64,000 nucleotides of DNA from CAIMWS01 sp964409245 (GCA_964409245.1 CAYPCQ010000009.1:1-64000), one strand, 5' to 3'. Positions 34,601 through 43,288 are shown, numbered from the stretch's first letter. Translations and numbers: made by a program. The notes: generated by a model from the sequence alone, not told the origin.

Positions 34601-35703
34601 CCGTGAAAGCCCGCGGCATCATCGACCTGGGCGTTCCGGGTTATGGCTATGATTTGGATGTCCAGGCCGGCGCGATCCCGATGGCGCCCTTCGCCAATAC
34701 CTTCTCCCCCGCCTCCAAGGGCCAGATCCATGGCGAAATCCTGGCGGCGGCCCAGATCAAGGGCGCCGGCACTTCCGGGCTCGATTTGCAGAAAAACCTG
34801 GCCGGCCAGATGTCGATGGTCGTCACCAACGCCAACATCACCCAGCTGAAGCAGATCCAGAAATTCGTGCTGCCGGCGGTCAAAATCGTTTTCCTGTTCA
34901 AGCAGCTTTCCAGCATGGAAAAGGCCACCGCCGCCACCAGCCTCGTCGGTGCGCTCACCCAAAAATTCGCTCCGAACAGCGCGGCGGGGCAGTATATCAC
35001 GATGATGGCCGACAAGCTCGATGGCGGCAAAGCCGACGAATCGCTGGGCACGATTGTCCTCAAGCTGCAGGCGGCCAGCGGCAGCATCGACTTCAAGCAG
35101 TTCTCCGCTTCCAACGCGACCTTCATGGTTTACGGCGCCGGGAATATCGCGCTGAATCCGGTTCTGACCAATTCCGTGCTCAACCTGCCGATCAATGTGA
35201 TCATTGCCAGCCTGGCCAGCCAGGGCACCAATGTGGCCGCCACCGCCCCGGCCCAGGAGGACAAATATCTGACCATTTCCGACACCCTTGGCTCGCCCGG
35301 ATACACCATCAATACGGAGAAGCTGCCGGAATCGCTCAAAAGCCTCGGCCCGGCGGCCAACCTGATCCTCAAGCAGGCCAGCGCCCTGACCAAAGTCCCC
35401 AACATCAAGTTCAGCCAGTCGGGTGGCGGGGTTGGGGCCATCGGCGGCGGATCCACTGCGGACCTGCTGCAAGGCGTGGCCGGCCTGCTGCAGAAGCCGA
35501 AGGCGGGCGCCACCAATGCCGCCCCCGGCTCGGTATCCACCAACCAGGCGCCCGGCAACCAGACCCTGGAACTGATCCAAGGCGTGGCGGGCCTGCTGCA
35601 GCGGCCCAAGCCCGGCGCCACCAATGCGCCCGCGGCGGCCAAAACCAACCCGCCGCCGGCGAATCCCGCCCCGGCCACGAATGCCGTGCAAAAGCCCAAG
35701 TAA
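31627..35703 (+). CDS. AsmA/TamB-like envelope protein
   Basis: The start at 31627 (MNTVRKSIWKRL) gives 1358 residues; the frame is open to 31567 inside the previous gene. One N-terminal transmembrane helix (LIGGGVVLALVACYFIIG) is followed by an AsmA N-terminal domain (FVLPKVNRALEMEVSADSIS). A very long beta-strand-rich region follows, typical of AsmA-clan proteins that bridge inner and outer membranes and move or shield phospholipids. The C-terminal 120 residues hold an Ala/Thr/Pro-rich tail with a near-duplicated block (QGVAGLLQKPKAGATNA and QGVAGLLQRPKPGATNA). AsmA-like proteins influence outer-membrane lipid and LPS assembly, matching the upstream sugar genes. Function is by family only. 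Confidence 0.85.
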   Translation: MNTVRKSIWKRLSTPRNLSLIGGGVVLALVACYFIIGSSAFLKGFVLPKVNRALEMEVSADSISLSLFSQCSIRGLKVRVPGAEPLVEAQEAVVRYQLFSLLKGHINAQEVKLVSPVFKIIQTADGKNNLPPAKPAAASGSQAATKPLVSLKNINVSQGRFLQQIASPDGSQQKVEISGLNLTIDRIENGQPGKITIDALAKIDQTQPLPGKLSTNHTVEAKLSGSLDLKLANDLLPWQHNLSGSLRLEIGQAKGAWSHLASAAVRLDCQLTPTQLNQLALRFERQNENWGGLSLSGPLDLVKQEASLKLEIGGIDRRVLNFIGGPYGLDFASTSLNSTNTLDIRKQGKSLWVRGRLAASPLSLQRQGLSSPKLNLGVDYNFSLDLANQSLLVERLNVQGLQEGREMIRAALNRPMTVVWNAQGRGFKESALELAVTNLNLQEWGAFLPVQDPQGSLNASGQILCQKDGQDIGAQFQVNIANFQAKSATNLIHLSRIDLNLTGGLHELRMLEVKEFRMEAAAGDQLMFQCKGSGTYDKDDRAMNWPMSFELNLPWAVNNLQITNFTAQSGGLRFLGLLTSENQVPIVKGSFTLDKFTGKYSIYEFANYEAALEATAEIKDHQLVLRLGRVTERQQFEIGGRGDFSARFDATNATAYLSVQRLDVNRYSLLPYLKPWIAPLSFASGNLSGDVKVGYPQGVIVFGLTNVTATNLVVLDPSQLIPPIPLSFKVDQMDLSLDQKGLFKLNSAEVELLDGPNPCGHCSVKGAMDLNTKVSKFDIQLTDVNQNALQPWLAERLAPKTLTSALVNGQVGLEIAAAKEVRLDLNLSVSNLVATETGAAPPAPMSLLLQVNYVSKTNLAEIKKFFVGFPSTARARNQLQVSGQVDTSQTNAYIGDVTVQSDGLDLTPLYAIFSGGAKSTNAPALKAPAAVAAKPAEPQQPLSLPFKNFNLKVKIDQFYLGEISASNLVTTLNLAGNKATLQPTTITLNGAPVKARGIIDLGVPGYGYDLDVQAGAIPMAPFANTFSPASKGQIHGEILAAAQIKGAGTSGLDLQKNLAGQMSMVVTNANITQLKQIQKFVLPAVKIVFLFKQLSSMEKATAATSLVGALTQKFAPNSAAGQYITMMADKLDGGKADESLGTIVLKLQAASGSIDFKQFSASNATFMVYGAGNIALNPVLTNSVLNLPINVIIASLASQGTNVAATAPAQEDKYLTISDTLGSPGYTINTEKLPESLKSLGPAANLILKQASALTKVPNIKFSQSGGGVGAIGGGSTADLLQGVAGLLQKPKAGATNAAPGSVSTNQAPGNQTLELIQGVAGLLQRPKPGATNAPAAAKTNPPPANPAPATNAVQKPK

Positions 35704-35733
35704 CAGCCCCGGCCAAAACCTGACCCTTAGCTT

Positions 35734-37113
35734 ATGCCAAACACCCAAATCGAAGCCTACCTGCGCGATAACCAGCAGCGGTTCATCGACCTCCTGTGCG
35801 AACATGTCCGGTTCCCCAGCATTTCCGCCCAGGCGGAGCACCGGAAAGACGTGGAAGCCTGCGCGGGCTGGCTGGTGGCCCACTGCAAAAAAATCGGGTT
35901 GCAGGCCAGCCTCTGCCCCACTCCGGGCCATCCCGTGGTGCTGGCCAAAACGTTTTCCACCCCCGCCCCCCGCAAGCCGCACTATATCGTTTATGGGCAT
36001 TACGACGTGCAGCCGGTCGATCCCCTGGATCTTTGGTCCTCGCCGCCGTTTGCGCCGGTCGTCCAGAAAGGCCGGCTCTTTGGCCGTGGCACGAGCGATA
36101 ATAAAGGCCAGCACCTGGCCCACCTCAACGCCGTGGAAGCCTATTTGAAAACCGGCACTGAATTGCCCTGCGACCTCACGTTTGTGATCGAAGGCGAAGA
36201 GGAGATCGGCAGCAACCACCTCGCGGATTTCCTGCAGAAAAACCGCCAGTCCCTGAAATGCCAGGGCGTCGTCATCTCGGATACCGGCATGCCCTCGCTC
36301 AAGCATCCCGCGCTCACCTACGCGCTCCGGGGCATCGCGGCCCTGGGCATCAAGCTGACCGGGCCTGATCGCGACCTGCATTCCGGGATTTACGGCGGGT
36401 CCGTCGAAAATCCGGCCATGGCCTTGTGCCAGCTCCTGGCCCGGCTGCGCGATGCCGACGGGCGCATCGCCATCCCCGGCTTTTACGATGATGTGGCGCC
36501 GCTCTCAGATTACGAGCGGGAGCAGCTGGCCCGCCTGCCCTACAGCGAAGCCGGCTACAAGAAACACCTGGGGGTCAAAGCTCTGTTTGGCGAGGCGGGC
36601 TTCACCGCCGGGGAGCAGCGCAGCGCCCGCCCCACCCTGGAAATCAACGGCCTCACCAGCGGCTACCAGGGTGAAGGCAGCAAAACCATCATCCCCTCCT
36701 GGGCCAAAGCCAAGCTGACCTGCCGGCTGGTGCCCAACCAAAAGCCGGAAAAAGTGCTCCAGGCGGTGGCCGCCCACCTGAAAAAAATCTGCCCCCCCAC
36801 CGTGCGCCTGGAGATCCAGGCCGGCCATGGCGGCGCCCCGTTCCTGTTCTCGCCGGACGGCCCCAAAGCCAAAGCCGCCCTGCGCGCCCTGGAATCCGCC
36901 TTCAAGCATCCCGCTGTTCTCCTGCGCGAAGGCGGCTCCATCCCCATTGTCAACGAGTTCCAGCGCATCCTCAAAACCGATGTCCTGCTCCTGGGCCTGG
37001 CCTTGCCGGACGACAACGCCCATTCGCCCAACGAGAAATTCGACCTGGCCTGCTACACCCAGGGCATGCGGCTCAGCACCCAGCTCTGGCCCGAGCTCGC
37101 CGCCGTGTCTTGA
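35734..37113 (+). CDS. M20-family dipeptidase / metallopeptidase
   Basis: This 459-residue zinc exopeptidase has the first metal motif YIVYGHYDVQPVDP (HxD) near residue 90 and RGTSDNKGQHLAHLNA with the bridging Asp. The catalytic Glu pair sits in FVIEGEEEIGSNHL at about 155. The dimerisation domain starts near DRDLHSGIYGGSVENPAM, and EINGLTSGYQGEGSKTIIPS matches the dipeptidase subgroup (CNDP/DapE-like). It cleaves short peptides and is probably cytoplasmic, as no signal peptide is visible. It lies 30 bp after the AsmA-like gene and may be co-transcribed, though no functional link is evident. Confidence 0.93.
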   Translation: MPNTQIEAYLRDNQQRFIDLLCEHVRFPSISAQAEHRKDVEACAGWLVAHCKKIGLQASLCPTPGHPVVLAKTFSTPAPRKPHYIVYGHYDVQPVDPLDLWSSPPFAPVVQKGRLFGRGTSDNKGQHLAHLNAVEAYLKTGTELPCDLTFVIEGEEEIGSNHLADFLQKNRQSLKCQGVVISDTGMPSLKHPALTYALRGIAALGIKLTGPDRDLHSGIYGGSVENPAMALCQLLARLRDADGRIAIPGFYDDVAPLSDYEREQLARLPYSEAGYKKHLGVKALFGEAGFTAGEQRSARPTLEINGLTSGYQGEGSKTIIPSWAKAKLTCRLVPNQKPEKVLQAVAAHLKKICPPTVRLEIQAGHGGAPFLFSPDGPKAKAALRALESAFKHPAVLLREGGSIPIVNEFQRILKTDVLLLGLALPDDNAHSPNEKFDLACYTQGMRLSTQLWPELAAVS

Positions 37114-37131
37114 GTTCCCACCGGGGGGATT

Positions 37132-37728
37132 TCAAGCCAGGAAGTCGCGCTCCAGGCAGCGCGCCAGACGGGAAATTGCCTTCAGGATTTTGCCGCGGAC
37201 CTGGATCAATTGGCGGTCCGCGCCGAAATCCCACGGCTCGGACATCAGATTGCGGTAGCGGCGGCTGAGCGGCTGATCCGGCCGGTTGCGGCCGAGCTGG
37301 CTCAACAAATCCTCCACCTCCGCCACCCGCTGGAGCGCCTGGCCGATGGCGGTGAGGGCTTTGGCCGCCGTCATTTTCCCGGCCTGGACTTTCTGCAGCA
37401 GGCGGCATTCAAAGTCCCGGCAATAAGCGGGACGTTCCGCATAGATGCGGCAGCGGGACTGCTCGTGGGCGGCGCAGGGCTGGCCGAAGCTGCAGGTCCG
37501 GCCGCGCTTCCGGAATTTAAAGCCGAGCTGGCCCAGCCGCACCGGATCGTCCCCCGGCTCCAGCTTGACGTCGGTATATAGCACGCCATTGCAGCAGAGC
37601 CCGCACGCGGGGCAGAGCCGGGCGATCGCCTCCGGGGGATTGGGCGCCACTGGCAGCCCCGCAACCGGCGCCGGCTCATCAAGCCGGCGATCCGGCAAGG
37701 ACTTTTTCCCCCGCCCGGCGGCAGTCAT
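37132..37728 (-). CDS. YkgJ-type cysteine-cluster protein (putative metal-binding)
   Basis: This 198-residue protein belongs to the YkgJ/CxxxCxxCC-type zinc- or iron-chelating family. The cluster is CPACGLCCNG near residue 40, then CSFGQPCAAH near 78 and CRIYAERPAYCRDFECRLLQ at about 92-110, giving eight conserved Cys. Family members are thought to hold an iron-sulfur or zinc site; their biochemical role is not settled. The rest is basic and helical. The ATG overlaps the stop of the upstream SGNH hydrolase gene by 4 nt. Confidence 0.85.
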   Translation of the reverse strand: MTAAGRGKKSLPDRRLDEPAPVAGLPVAPNPPEAIARLCPACGLCCNGVLYTDVKLEPGDDPVRLGQLGFKFRKRGRTCSFGQPCAAHEQSRCRIYAERPAYCRDFECRLLQKVQAGKMTAAKALTAIGQALQRVAEVEDLLSQLGRNRPDQPLSRRYRNLMSEPWDFGADRQLIQVRGKILKAISRLARCLERDFLA

Positions 37729-38384
37729 GGATTCCGGGCGCTCAGCACCGCGCCGTGGATGGTCCGCGCGATCAAAGCCGCGCCAATGGCGTTGGGGTGG
37801 ATGTCATCCGGGAAGATCTCCTGTTTGCCGCTCAGGGCGGTATAAAGATCGATGGTCTGCAGCCCTTTTTCCGCGGCCACCTGTTTGATGATGGGGATGA
37901 GCTCATTCCGGATGATATCGGGATTGATATCAAACATGATGGAATAGGCGGGCACGGGCAGGCAGAGGTAGATTTTGGGTTTGGAGGACAGGCCGGCGAA
38001 AACGTCCACCAAGGCCCGGAGGTCGGTCGCGAACTGATCCTTGTATTTCCAGTTTTGCGGCTTGGAATCATTGGTGCCGAGCTTGATGGTGACAATGTCC
38101 GGCAGGAAGTTGGTGGCGTTGCGGAAGGCCGCCTCGGCCCAATAAGGATAATCGCCCTTCTTCAGCAGCGTGCGCCCGCTGACGCCAAAATTGCGGGTGG
38201 TGTAGTTGGCGCCCAGCAAGCGGCCCAATACGACCGGGTAGGCGTTGACGGTGGGATTGTCCACTCCGGCGCCTTCGGTGATGCTGTCGCCGAGGCAGGC
38301 CACTTTGATCGCGGCGGCTTGCGCGGGGAGGGGCCAGGCCAGGCTTCCGGCCCACAACATAAGGATCATCAATTGGGTTCTCAT
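37725..38384 (-). CDS. secreted SGNH/GDSL hydrolase
   Basis: The start at 38384 gives 219 residues beginning with a signal peptide (MRTQLMILMLWAGSLAWPLP, cut near AQAAA). Block I with the nucleophile is VACLGDSITEGAGVDN, block II Gly is in RNFGVSGRTLL, block III is IKLGTNDSKPQN and block V is IFPDDIHPNAIGAALIA with Asp and His. This is a periplasmic or extracellular esterase/acyl hydrolase; in Verrucomicrobia such proteins often act on acetylated polysaccharides. The frame is open upstream to 38468, but the signal peptide supports the later start. It lies 7 bp after the large repeat protein gene and overlaps the YkgJ-type gene. Confidence 0.9.
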   Translation of the reverse strand: MRTQLMILMLWAGSLAWPLPAQAAAIKVACLGDSITEGAGVDNPTVNAYPVVLGRLLGANYTTRNFGVSGRTLLKKGDYPYWAEAAFRNATNFLPDIVTIKLGTNDSKPQNWKYKDQFATDLRALVDVFAGLSSKPKIYLCLPVPAYSIMFDINPDIIRNELIPIIKQVAAEKGLQTIDLYTALSGKQEIFPDDIHPNAIGAALIARTIHGAVLSARNP

Positions 38385-38391
38385 GGCAAAA

Positions 38392-41300
38392 TCAAGGCAG
38401 CAGAATGGCACGGTAAAAACGGGGCGCCGCGGGCGGGGCATTGGAATCCACCACCTCCAGGAGCCCATTAGTATTGACCAGGGTGCTGATCTGCACCCAG
38501 TCAGCCAGGTTGGTGGAGGTTTCGATGGCGTAACGTCCGCCCCGGGCGCCGACGAGGGTGAATTGGAAACGCCCCGGGTCCGGGCGTTGGGCGCCCACCA
38601 GGTGGGGATTCAGGCTGACGCGGTTGGCCACCGTGCGGGCCCCGCCGTATTGGAGGCCCTGGCCGACAACCAGGAAATGGCCCCCCATGACCGCGAGGCG
38701 GGGCGCCACCTGGTCGTAGGCGTTGGTGTTCACCAGCGCCAGGGATCCGGGGAGGACGGCGCCGTTATCCGCCAGGGATACCCCCACCAGGTTGAAATTA
38801 TTCGTGAGGCCCGCCACCGCCTCCTGCCAGGCCACAAAATAATCCCCGCCATAGGCGGCGACCGAGGGCGCCGTCTGCTGGTAGGCGGCCTGCCGGACGA
38901 TCCGGATATCCGAGGCCGAGGGCAAACCATCCGCGGGCAGGAACACCCCGTAAATATCGAGGCTGGTGGTGCTGTTGCGGGAGTCGGCCCAGGCCGCGAA
39001 GAAGTCCTCACCATTGGCGGCGATGGCGGGCAGGGTCTGGCTTTGGAGGGCGGAACAAATCGCCAGGCCATTGGTATCCAGCAACCGGCCATCCCCATCC
39101 ACGCGCGCGCCATAGATGTCCGGATTGGCGCTGGAACGGCGGTCCTCCCAAACCAGCATCCATAGGGAGCTGTTGGCCGCCATGGCGGGCAGGGTTTGAT
39201 CGTTCGCGGCGGTGCAGATGGGGATGGCGTTCGTGTCCAGCACCGCGCCGTCCAGCGCCACCCGCGCGCCATAAATATCCCAGCGCACGAGGGTGGCGGA
39301 GCTGGATCGGGCATCCTGCCAGGCCACCAGCCAGCGGTCCCCTTTGGCCGCCACCACGGGGAAGTTTTGCACATTCGTGCTGGAGCAGATCGGAAACCCA
39401 GACGGATCCAGAACCTGGCCCCCGGCGCTGACCCGGGCGCCGTAAATATCGAGGTTGGTGGCCGCCACCGGGCTGTTCCGCTGGTCAGCCCAAACCACGA
39501 GGAAATCCCGGCCGCTGGCCGCCACGGCGGGAACTGTCTGATGGCTGGGCGCCACGGAAATGGGTATGCCAGCCGCATCCAGCGGCAGCGCGTTTTCATC
39601 CAAACGCACGCCAAGGATGTCCATCCCCGAATTCTTGAGGTTCCGGTTATCGGCCCAGACCACCAGGAAGTTCGTGCCATTGGCCGCCACGGCGGGGGTG
39701 GCCTGGAAATTGGCGGACACGCTGACCGGCAGTTCTGGCAAAACGCCAGGATCCGAGGTCCGCCCGATCCGGGCAGTGTAAATCTCCGCCAAAATCGTCA
39801 CAGGATGGTTGCGGGCATCCTGCCAGACCACCTGCCAGCCATCCCCCACGGCGGAGACCGCCGGGTGGCATTGGTTGCCCGCAGCCGCGGAAAGGAGCAC
39901 GCCATCCGGGTCCAGCACCCGGCCGCTGTCCTCCACCCGGGCCGCCAGGATGTCCGACTCGAGCATATTGGCGCCGCTGCGCCGGAAATCCTGCCAGGCC
40001 ACCAGGAATTCGCCCTGGCTGGCCGCCACGGAGGGGTTGCCCTGGCAGTTGGTAGCGGTGCTGATGGCCAGCGCGTTCGTATCCAGGACCACCCCGGCAG
40101 GGCTGACCCGGGCCCCGGCGATGTCATTGCCCCCGGCACTATACTCTTCCCAAACCACCAGGTAATTCGTGCCATTGGCGGCCACCGCCGGCAGCCATTG
40201 GGTATTGGCGTTGGTGCAAATGGCGATGCCGGCGGGATTCACCAGCGTGCCGTTGGAGGAAATCAGTGTGCCGTAGATGTCGGCGTTGAACTGGGCGGAG
40301 GTGGCTTTCCGGTAATCCTGCCAGACCACCAGGAACTGGTCATTCAAGGCCGCCACGGCGGGAAACAACTGGTCGCTGGCGGCACTGGTCAGGGAGAGCC
40401 CATTGGTGGTGGAGAGGGAGCCGTCGTTTTTCAGCAAGGCGCCGTAAATGCCGGCGTTGCGCGCGTCGCGCCAGGCGATATAAAAACCGGCGGTTCCGGC
40501 TGCCACGGCCGGCGAGTTCTGTATCCCGGAGCTGTTGCAGACCGGCGGCAGGATCTTCACCTCCCCTTGGGCGCTCACCCGGGCGGCGAAAATATCCCAA
40601 TCCGTGGTGGTGGAACCCTTGGGCGCCGACCAGGCCACGAGGAATCCGCCTTCATTGGCCGCCACGGAAACCATCGTTTGCTCGTGCGCGGGAGCGACCA
40701 TGAGGCCATAAGGATCCGCCAGCTTGCCCTCCAGGGTCAGGCGGGCAGCATAGACGCTGGCCGGAGTCAGGTCGCCTTTGCCGTGCGCCCACGCCACCAG
40801 GATGGCCTGGCTGCTGGCCGCCACCACCGGGGCGGCCTGGAGCGAAGGGGTGGCGGACACCAGAGGTTGATCCACCCCAATCTCGGGGCTGATCACCGGG
40901 TCGATCGCCAGGGGATAAACCGCTTCCGCCAAAACCTGGGTGGGCAGTTCCACTCGCAAGGTTTCATCCTGCACGGTGGTGCTGAGATCCCAACGCCGGC
41001 CTTGGGCATCCACCGCGGTGGCCGCCCCGATGCGCCAGCGCGCCACACCGCCGGCATCGGCCAGGTGGATGGCTCCATCTTTCTGAAGCGCACCCGCCAT
41101 CCCCACCACGGTCGTGTCAATGGCCACCGGCCCCATTGCCTGCGGATTCCACGGGATGATCCAGGCCAGCTCCACACCACCGGCCAGCGTTTCGAAATGC
41201 TCCACCAAGCCGGAATCCGGATCCAGCAAGGTTTGCACGGTGTTGCCCAGCACCACGCGGGGCTGCGGCCGGGATCGCCCGCCGTCAAAAAGGGTGGCCT

Positions 41301-41886
41301 GGCCATCCCCCACCCGGGAAGTGAAAAGCCGGAGCTCCAGGCCGGGGTCGGCAAGACTGGCGGCGGAGCCTCCTGCCGGCCTCAAATGCAGCCCGTCGCT
41401 GGCGATGCGGGCCTGGTATGAGCCGGCCTTTACCGCGGCTTCGTTTGGATCCGGCCCGGGGGTGAAAGTGTGGTCCACCCGCTCGATCACTTTGGATAAA
41501 TCCGCCCGCCCTGGCGCCCGCCCGCCGTGCGCCGGACTGGCGGAGGCATTCTCCACCGGCTTGGTTTTCCAAAATTCAGCGCCATATTTCACCGCCCACG
41601 TAGGCTCCTCACCAGGCTGGCGGAGGATGGAAAGGCCATCCGCCACGGTTTGATCATTATTCATAGGGTGGCCCGCCAGGGCGTTTGCAGGAGCATGGCC
41701 GCCAGTTGCGCCAACGATCCCAATGGACCCGGCGTGCACTCTTTGAACAACCGGTGGCGAATTTGAGGCGCCAGCGAACCGCGGCGTTGGCGAGGGAGGC
41801 CAGGCCCAGATCGCCCACCCCAGGATCAAAGCGCCCAGGAGGGCGGGACGCCGGCCCCTGCAAATTTTGGACTCTCGATGGAGCAT
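38392..41886 (-). CDS. large secreted repeat protein, probable beta-propeller, about 14 repeats
   Basis: This 1164-residue secreted protein has a signal segment (ALLGALILGWAIWAWP) and a ribosome-binding site AAGGAAA before the ATG. From about residue 340 to 1070 it consists of roughly 14 repeats of about 55-60 residues. Each carries a core like VAANGTNFLVVWADNRN followed by IYGARV and a VLD-x-NG-type turn. The cores end in VAWSA, IAWRDAR, VVWQDYR, VVWEEYS, VAWQDFR, VVWQDAR and similar. Such WD/PQQ-like units usually fold as propeller blades, perhaps two seven-bladed propellers. The C-terminal 60 residues (GGRYAIETSTNLADWVQIST) form the small beta domain common at the ends of verrucomicrobial exported proteins. 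Function unknown; probably surface or matrix binding. Confidence 0.75.
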   Translation of the reverse strand: MLHRESKICRGRRPALLGALILGWAIWAWPPSPTPRFAGASNSPPVVQRVHAGSIGIVGATGGHAPANALAGHPMNNDQTVADGLSILRQPGEEPTWAVKYGAEFWKTKPVENASASPAHGGRAPGRADLSKVIERVDHTFTPGPDPNEAAVKAGSYQARIASDGLHLRPAGGSAASLADPGLELRLFTSRVGDGQATLFDGGRSRPQPRVVLGNTVQTLLDPDSGLVEHFETLAGGVELAWIIPWNPQAMGPVAIDTTVVGMAGALQKDGAIHLADAGGVARWRIGAATAVDAQGRRWDLSTTVQDETLRVELPTQVLAEAVYPLAIDPVISPEIGVDQPLVSATPSLQAAPVVAASSQAILVAWAHGKGDLTPASVYAARLTLEGKLADPYGLMVAPAHEQTMVSVAANEGGFLVAWSAPKGSTTTDWDIFAARVSAQGEVKILPPVCNSSGIQNSPAVAAGTAGFYIAWRDARNAGIYGALLKNDGSLSTTNGLSLTSAASDQLFPAVAALNDQFLVVWQDYRKATSAQFNADIYGTLISSNGTLVNPAGIAICTNANTQWLPAVAANGTNYLVVWEEYSAGGNDIAGARVSPAGVVLDTNALAISTATNCQGNPSVAASQGEFLVAWQDFRRSGANMLESDILAARVEDSGRVLDPDGVLLSAAAGNQCHPAVSAVGDGWQVVWQDARNHPVTILAEIYTARIGRTSDPGVLPELPVSVSANFQATPAVAANGTNFLVVWADNRNLKNSGMDILGVRLDENALPLDAAGIPISVAPSHQTVPAVAASGRDFLVVWADQRNSPVAATNLDIYGARVSAGGQVLDPSGFPICSSTNVQNFPVVAAKGDRWLVAWQDARSSSATLVRWDIYGARVALDGAVLDTNAIPICTAANDQTLPAMAANSSLWMLVWEDRRSSANPDIYGARVDGDGRLLDTNGLAICSALQSQTLPAIAANGEDFFAAWADSRNSTTSLDIYGVFLPADGLPSASDIRIVRQAAYQQTAPSVAAYGGDYFVAWQEAVAGLTNNFNLVGVSLADNGAVLPGSLALVNTNAYDQVAPRLAVMGGHFLVVGQGLQYGGARTVANRVSLNPHLVGAQRPDPGRFQFTLVGARGGRYAIETSTNLADWVQISTLVNTNGLLEVVDSNAPPAAPRFYRAILLP

Positions 41887-41940
41887 GGTTTCCTTTTACT
41901 CCTGGCCCCGGCAAACGGAAGCAAAATCGTCCGGCCACCG

Positions 41941-41979
41941 CAGGGGGGCGCGAGCTGAGGCTCGCAGCCCGCCCCCCTG
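41941..41979. repeat. strong imperfect hairpin between divergent genes
   Basis: CAGGGGGGC (41941-41949) pairs with GCCCCCCTG (41971-41979), and CGAGC (41951-41955) pairs with GCTCG (41960-41964) around TGAG. It sits in the 240-bp region between two divergent start codons, where a transcription terminator is not expected. It may be a relic, an attenuator in one leader, or a dispersed element. Confidence 0.6.
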
Positions 41980-42127
41980 CTCGTTTTAACTCGCTTCGGA
42001 GCCCAGAATCAGTTAACCAAAAACCAGACCGGTAACAGTTACTTTTGGCGCGCGGCGCCTTGCCCGCGCCGTGTGCCAGCCATTTTCGAACATTGCCAAG
42101 GAAGCGGTTTTCCGATAAAAGAGACCC

Positions 42128-42976
42128 ATGAATGGCATTCCTGTTTTGCACGTTGAGGCCGATTGCATTGCCCGGGCCTGGGAGGAATCACTGATCCTCC
42201 TGCACCGGCAGGGTTGTGATCTCAAAACGCAATACGACAAACCGGAGGATCCCCCGAGCAAGGATGCCACCATGATCATCACCATCACCGACCCGCTCCA
42301 GGAGCCGATGATCCACAAGGATTTTCCAGGCGGCCCCGAAGATCTGCAGGAATACGTGATGGAGGTCTGCGAAGGCATCAAGGACCACCTGGTGCGCGAT
42401 CCCAACGACCCCGCCGACACCCGCTGGGAATACACCTACCACCAGCGGCTGTTTGCGTATAACGCGCCCACCTTCGACCCCTTCGACCAAATCGAAATCC
42501 TGTGCGAAAAGCTGGCCAAAACGCCCTATTCCCGCCGGGCCCAGGCCATCACCTGGAAGGTCTGGGAGGACAACGAGTGCTACGATCCCGCCTGCATGCA
42601 AAGCATCTGGTGCCGGATCACCGAAGACCACGGCCACCCCACGCTCAGCATGAATGTCCGGTTCCGCTCCAACGACGCCTACAAGGCCGCCTTCATGAAC
42701 ATCTTCGCCCTGGTGCAAATGCAGCAGCGCATCGCCGCCCGCATTTCGGACATCACCGACCGCGAAGTGCGGATCGGCCGTTACTGCCACATGGCCGACA
42801 GCTACCACCTTTACGGCTCGTATTTCCGGGAATTCGAGGGGCGCTTTTTGGGGGCGCTCAGCAAGCGGCCGTTTGAGTCCCGGACCATGCGCTACGAAGA
42901 CCTGCGCGACCTCATGGAAGGGGCCCGCCCGGCGATCCTCGAAAAAGCCCGCCAAATGGGCCAGAAAGCGGGTTAA
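42128..42976 (+). CDS. ThyA-type thymidylate synthase family protein
   Basis: This 282-residue protein retains the ThyA catalytic set. Arg-Arg phosphate contacts are in PYSRRAQAITWK, and the nucleophile Cys is in YDPACMQSIWCRI. RFRSNDAYKAAFMN aligns with the RSCD...N block including the folate/uracil Asp and Asn, and the H-x-Y pair is in DSYHLYGSYFREF. The sequence diverges strongly from E. coli ThyA and lacks its PPC motif context, resembling the divergent types found in archaea and deep-branching bacteria. It would make dTMP from dUMP with methylenetetrahydrofolate. A pyrimidine hydroxymethylase relative remains possible. It stands alone between a divergent repeat-protein gene and a DUF4143 ATPase. 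Confidence 0.78.
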   Translation: MNGIPVLHVEADCIARAWEESLILLHRQGCDLKTQYDKPEDPPSKDATMIITITDPLQEPMIHKDFPGGPEDLQEYVMEVCEGIKDHLVRDPNDPADTRWEYTYHQRLFAYNAPTFDPFDQIEILCEKLAKTPYSRRAQAITWKVWEDNECYDPACMQSIWCRITEDHGHPTLSMNVRFRSNDAYKAAFMNIFALVQMQQRIAARISDITDREVRIGRYCHMADSYHLYGSYFREFEGRFLGALSKRPFESRTMRYEDLRDLMEGARPAILEKARQMGQKAG

Positions 42977-43226
42977 GCCTGTAAACACCCCAATATTTCT
43001 CACAGGCCGGGCAATACCCTGATTTCGCTCTGGTGGCCGGGGTGGTTTTTCCCCCAGGCCAAAAGCCGCCTTGGTTATCATAAACGCCACCTTTGCCAGG
43101 CCTTGCTCCCGGGTCTGAAGACGGTTGCGGATAAGAGCGCGATGCGCGGGTGGAAGCGTTGCGCCACGCTCTGGCATCGCTGTGGCGTGGGATGGCGGGA
43201 ATGTCTTATGAATCTCCAGAAATGTA

Positions 43227-43277
43227 ATTGTACACCGCTGATGTACAATTGCATTGCATATTTACAGTTGCGCTGTA
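43227..43277. promoter_or_regulatory. clustered TGTACA-type palindromes upstream of the DUF4143 ATPase
   Basis: ATTGTACA (43227-43234) and TGTACAAT (43242-43249) form an 8-bp inverted repeat with a 7-nt loop. TACAG-TTGCG-CTGTA (43263-43277) forms a second, and TGTACATTTGCG after it echoes TGTACAATTGCA. The stretch is AT-rich compared with its surroundings and ends 12 bp before the likely start codon. It looks like an operator or promoter region rather than coding sequence. Confidence 0.5.
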
Positions 43278-43288
43278 CATTTGCGGGA

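Noticed and set aside
33277..36381. 1034-codon minus-strand open frame opposite the AsmA-like and M20 genes
   Set aside because: Composition is Gly/His/Gln-rich shadow; both plus-strand genes have recognisable families and starts.
39196..41421. 741-codon plus-strand open frame opposite the repeat protein
   Set aside because: Its apparent repeats only mirror the periodicity of the real minus-strand repeats.
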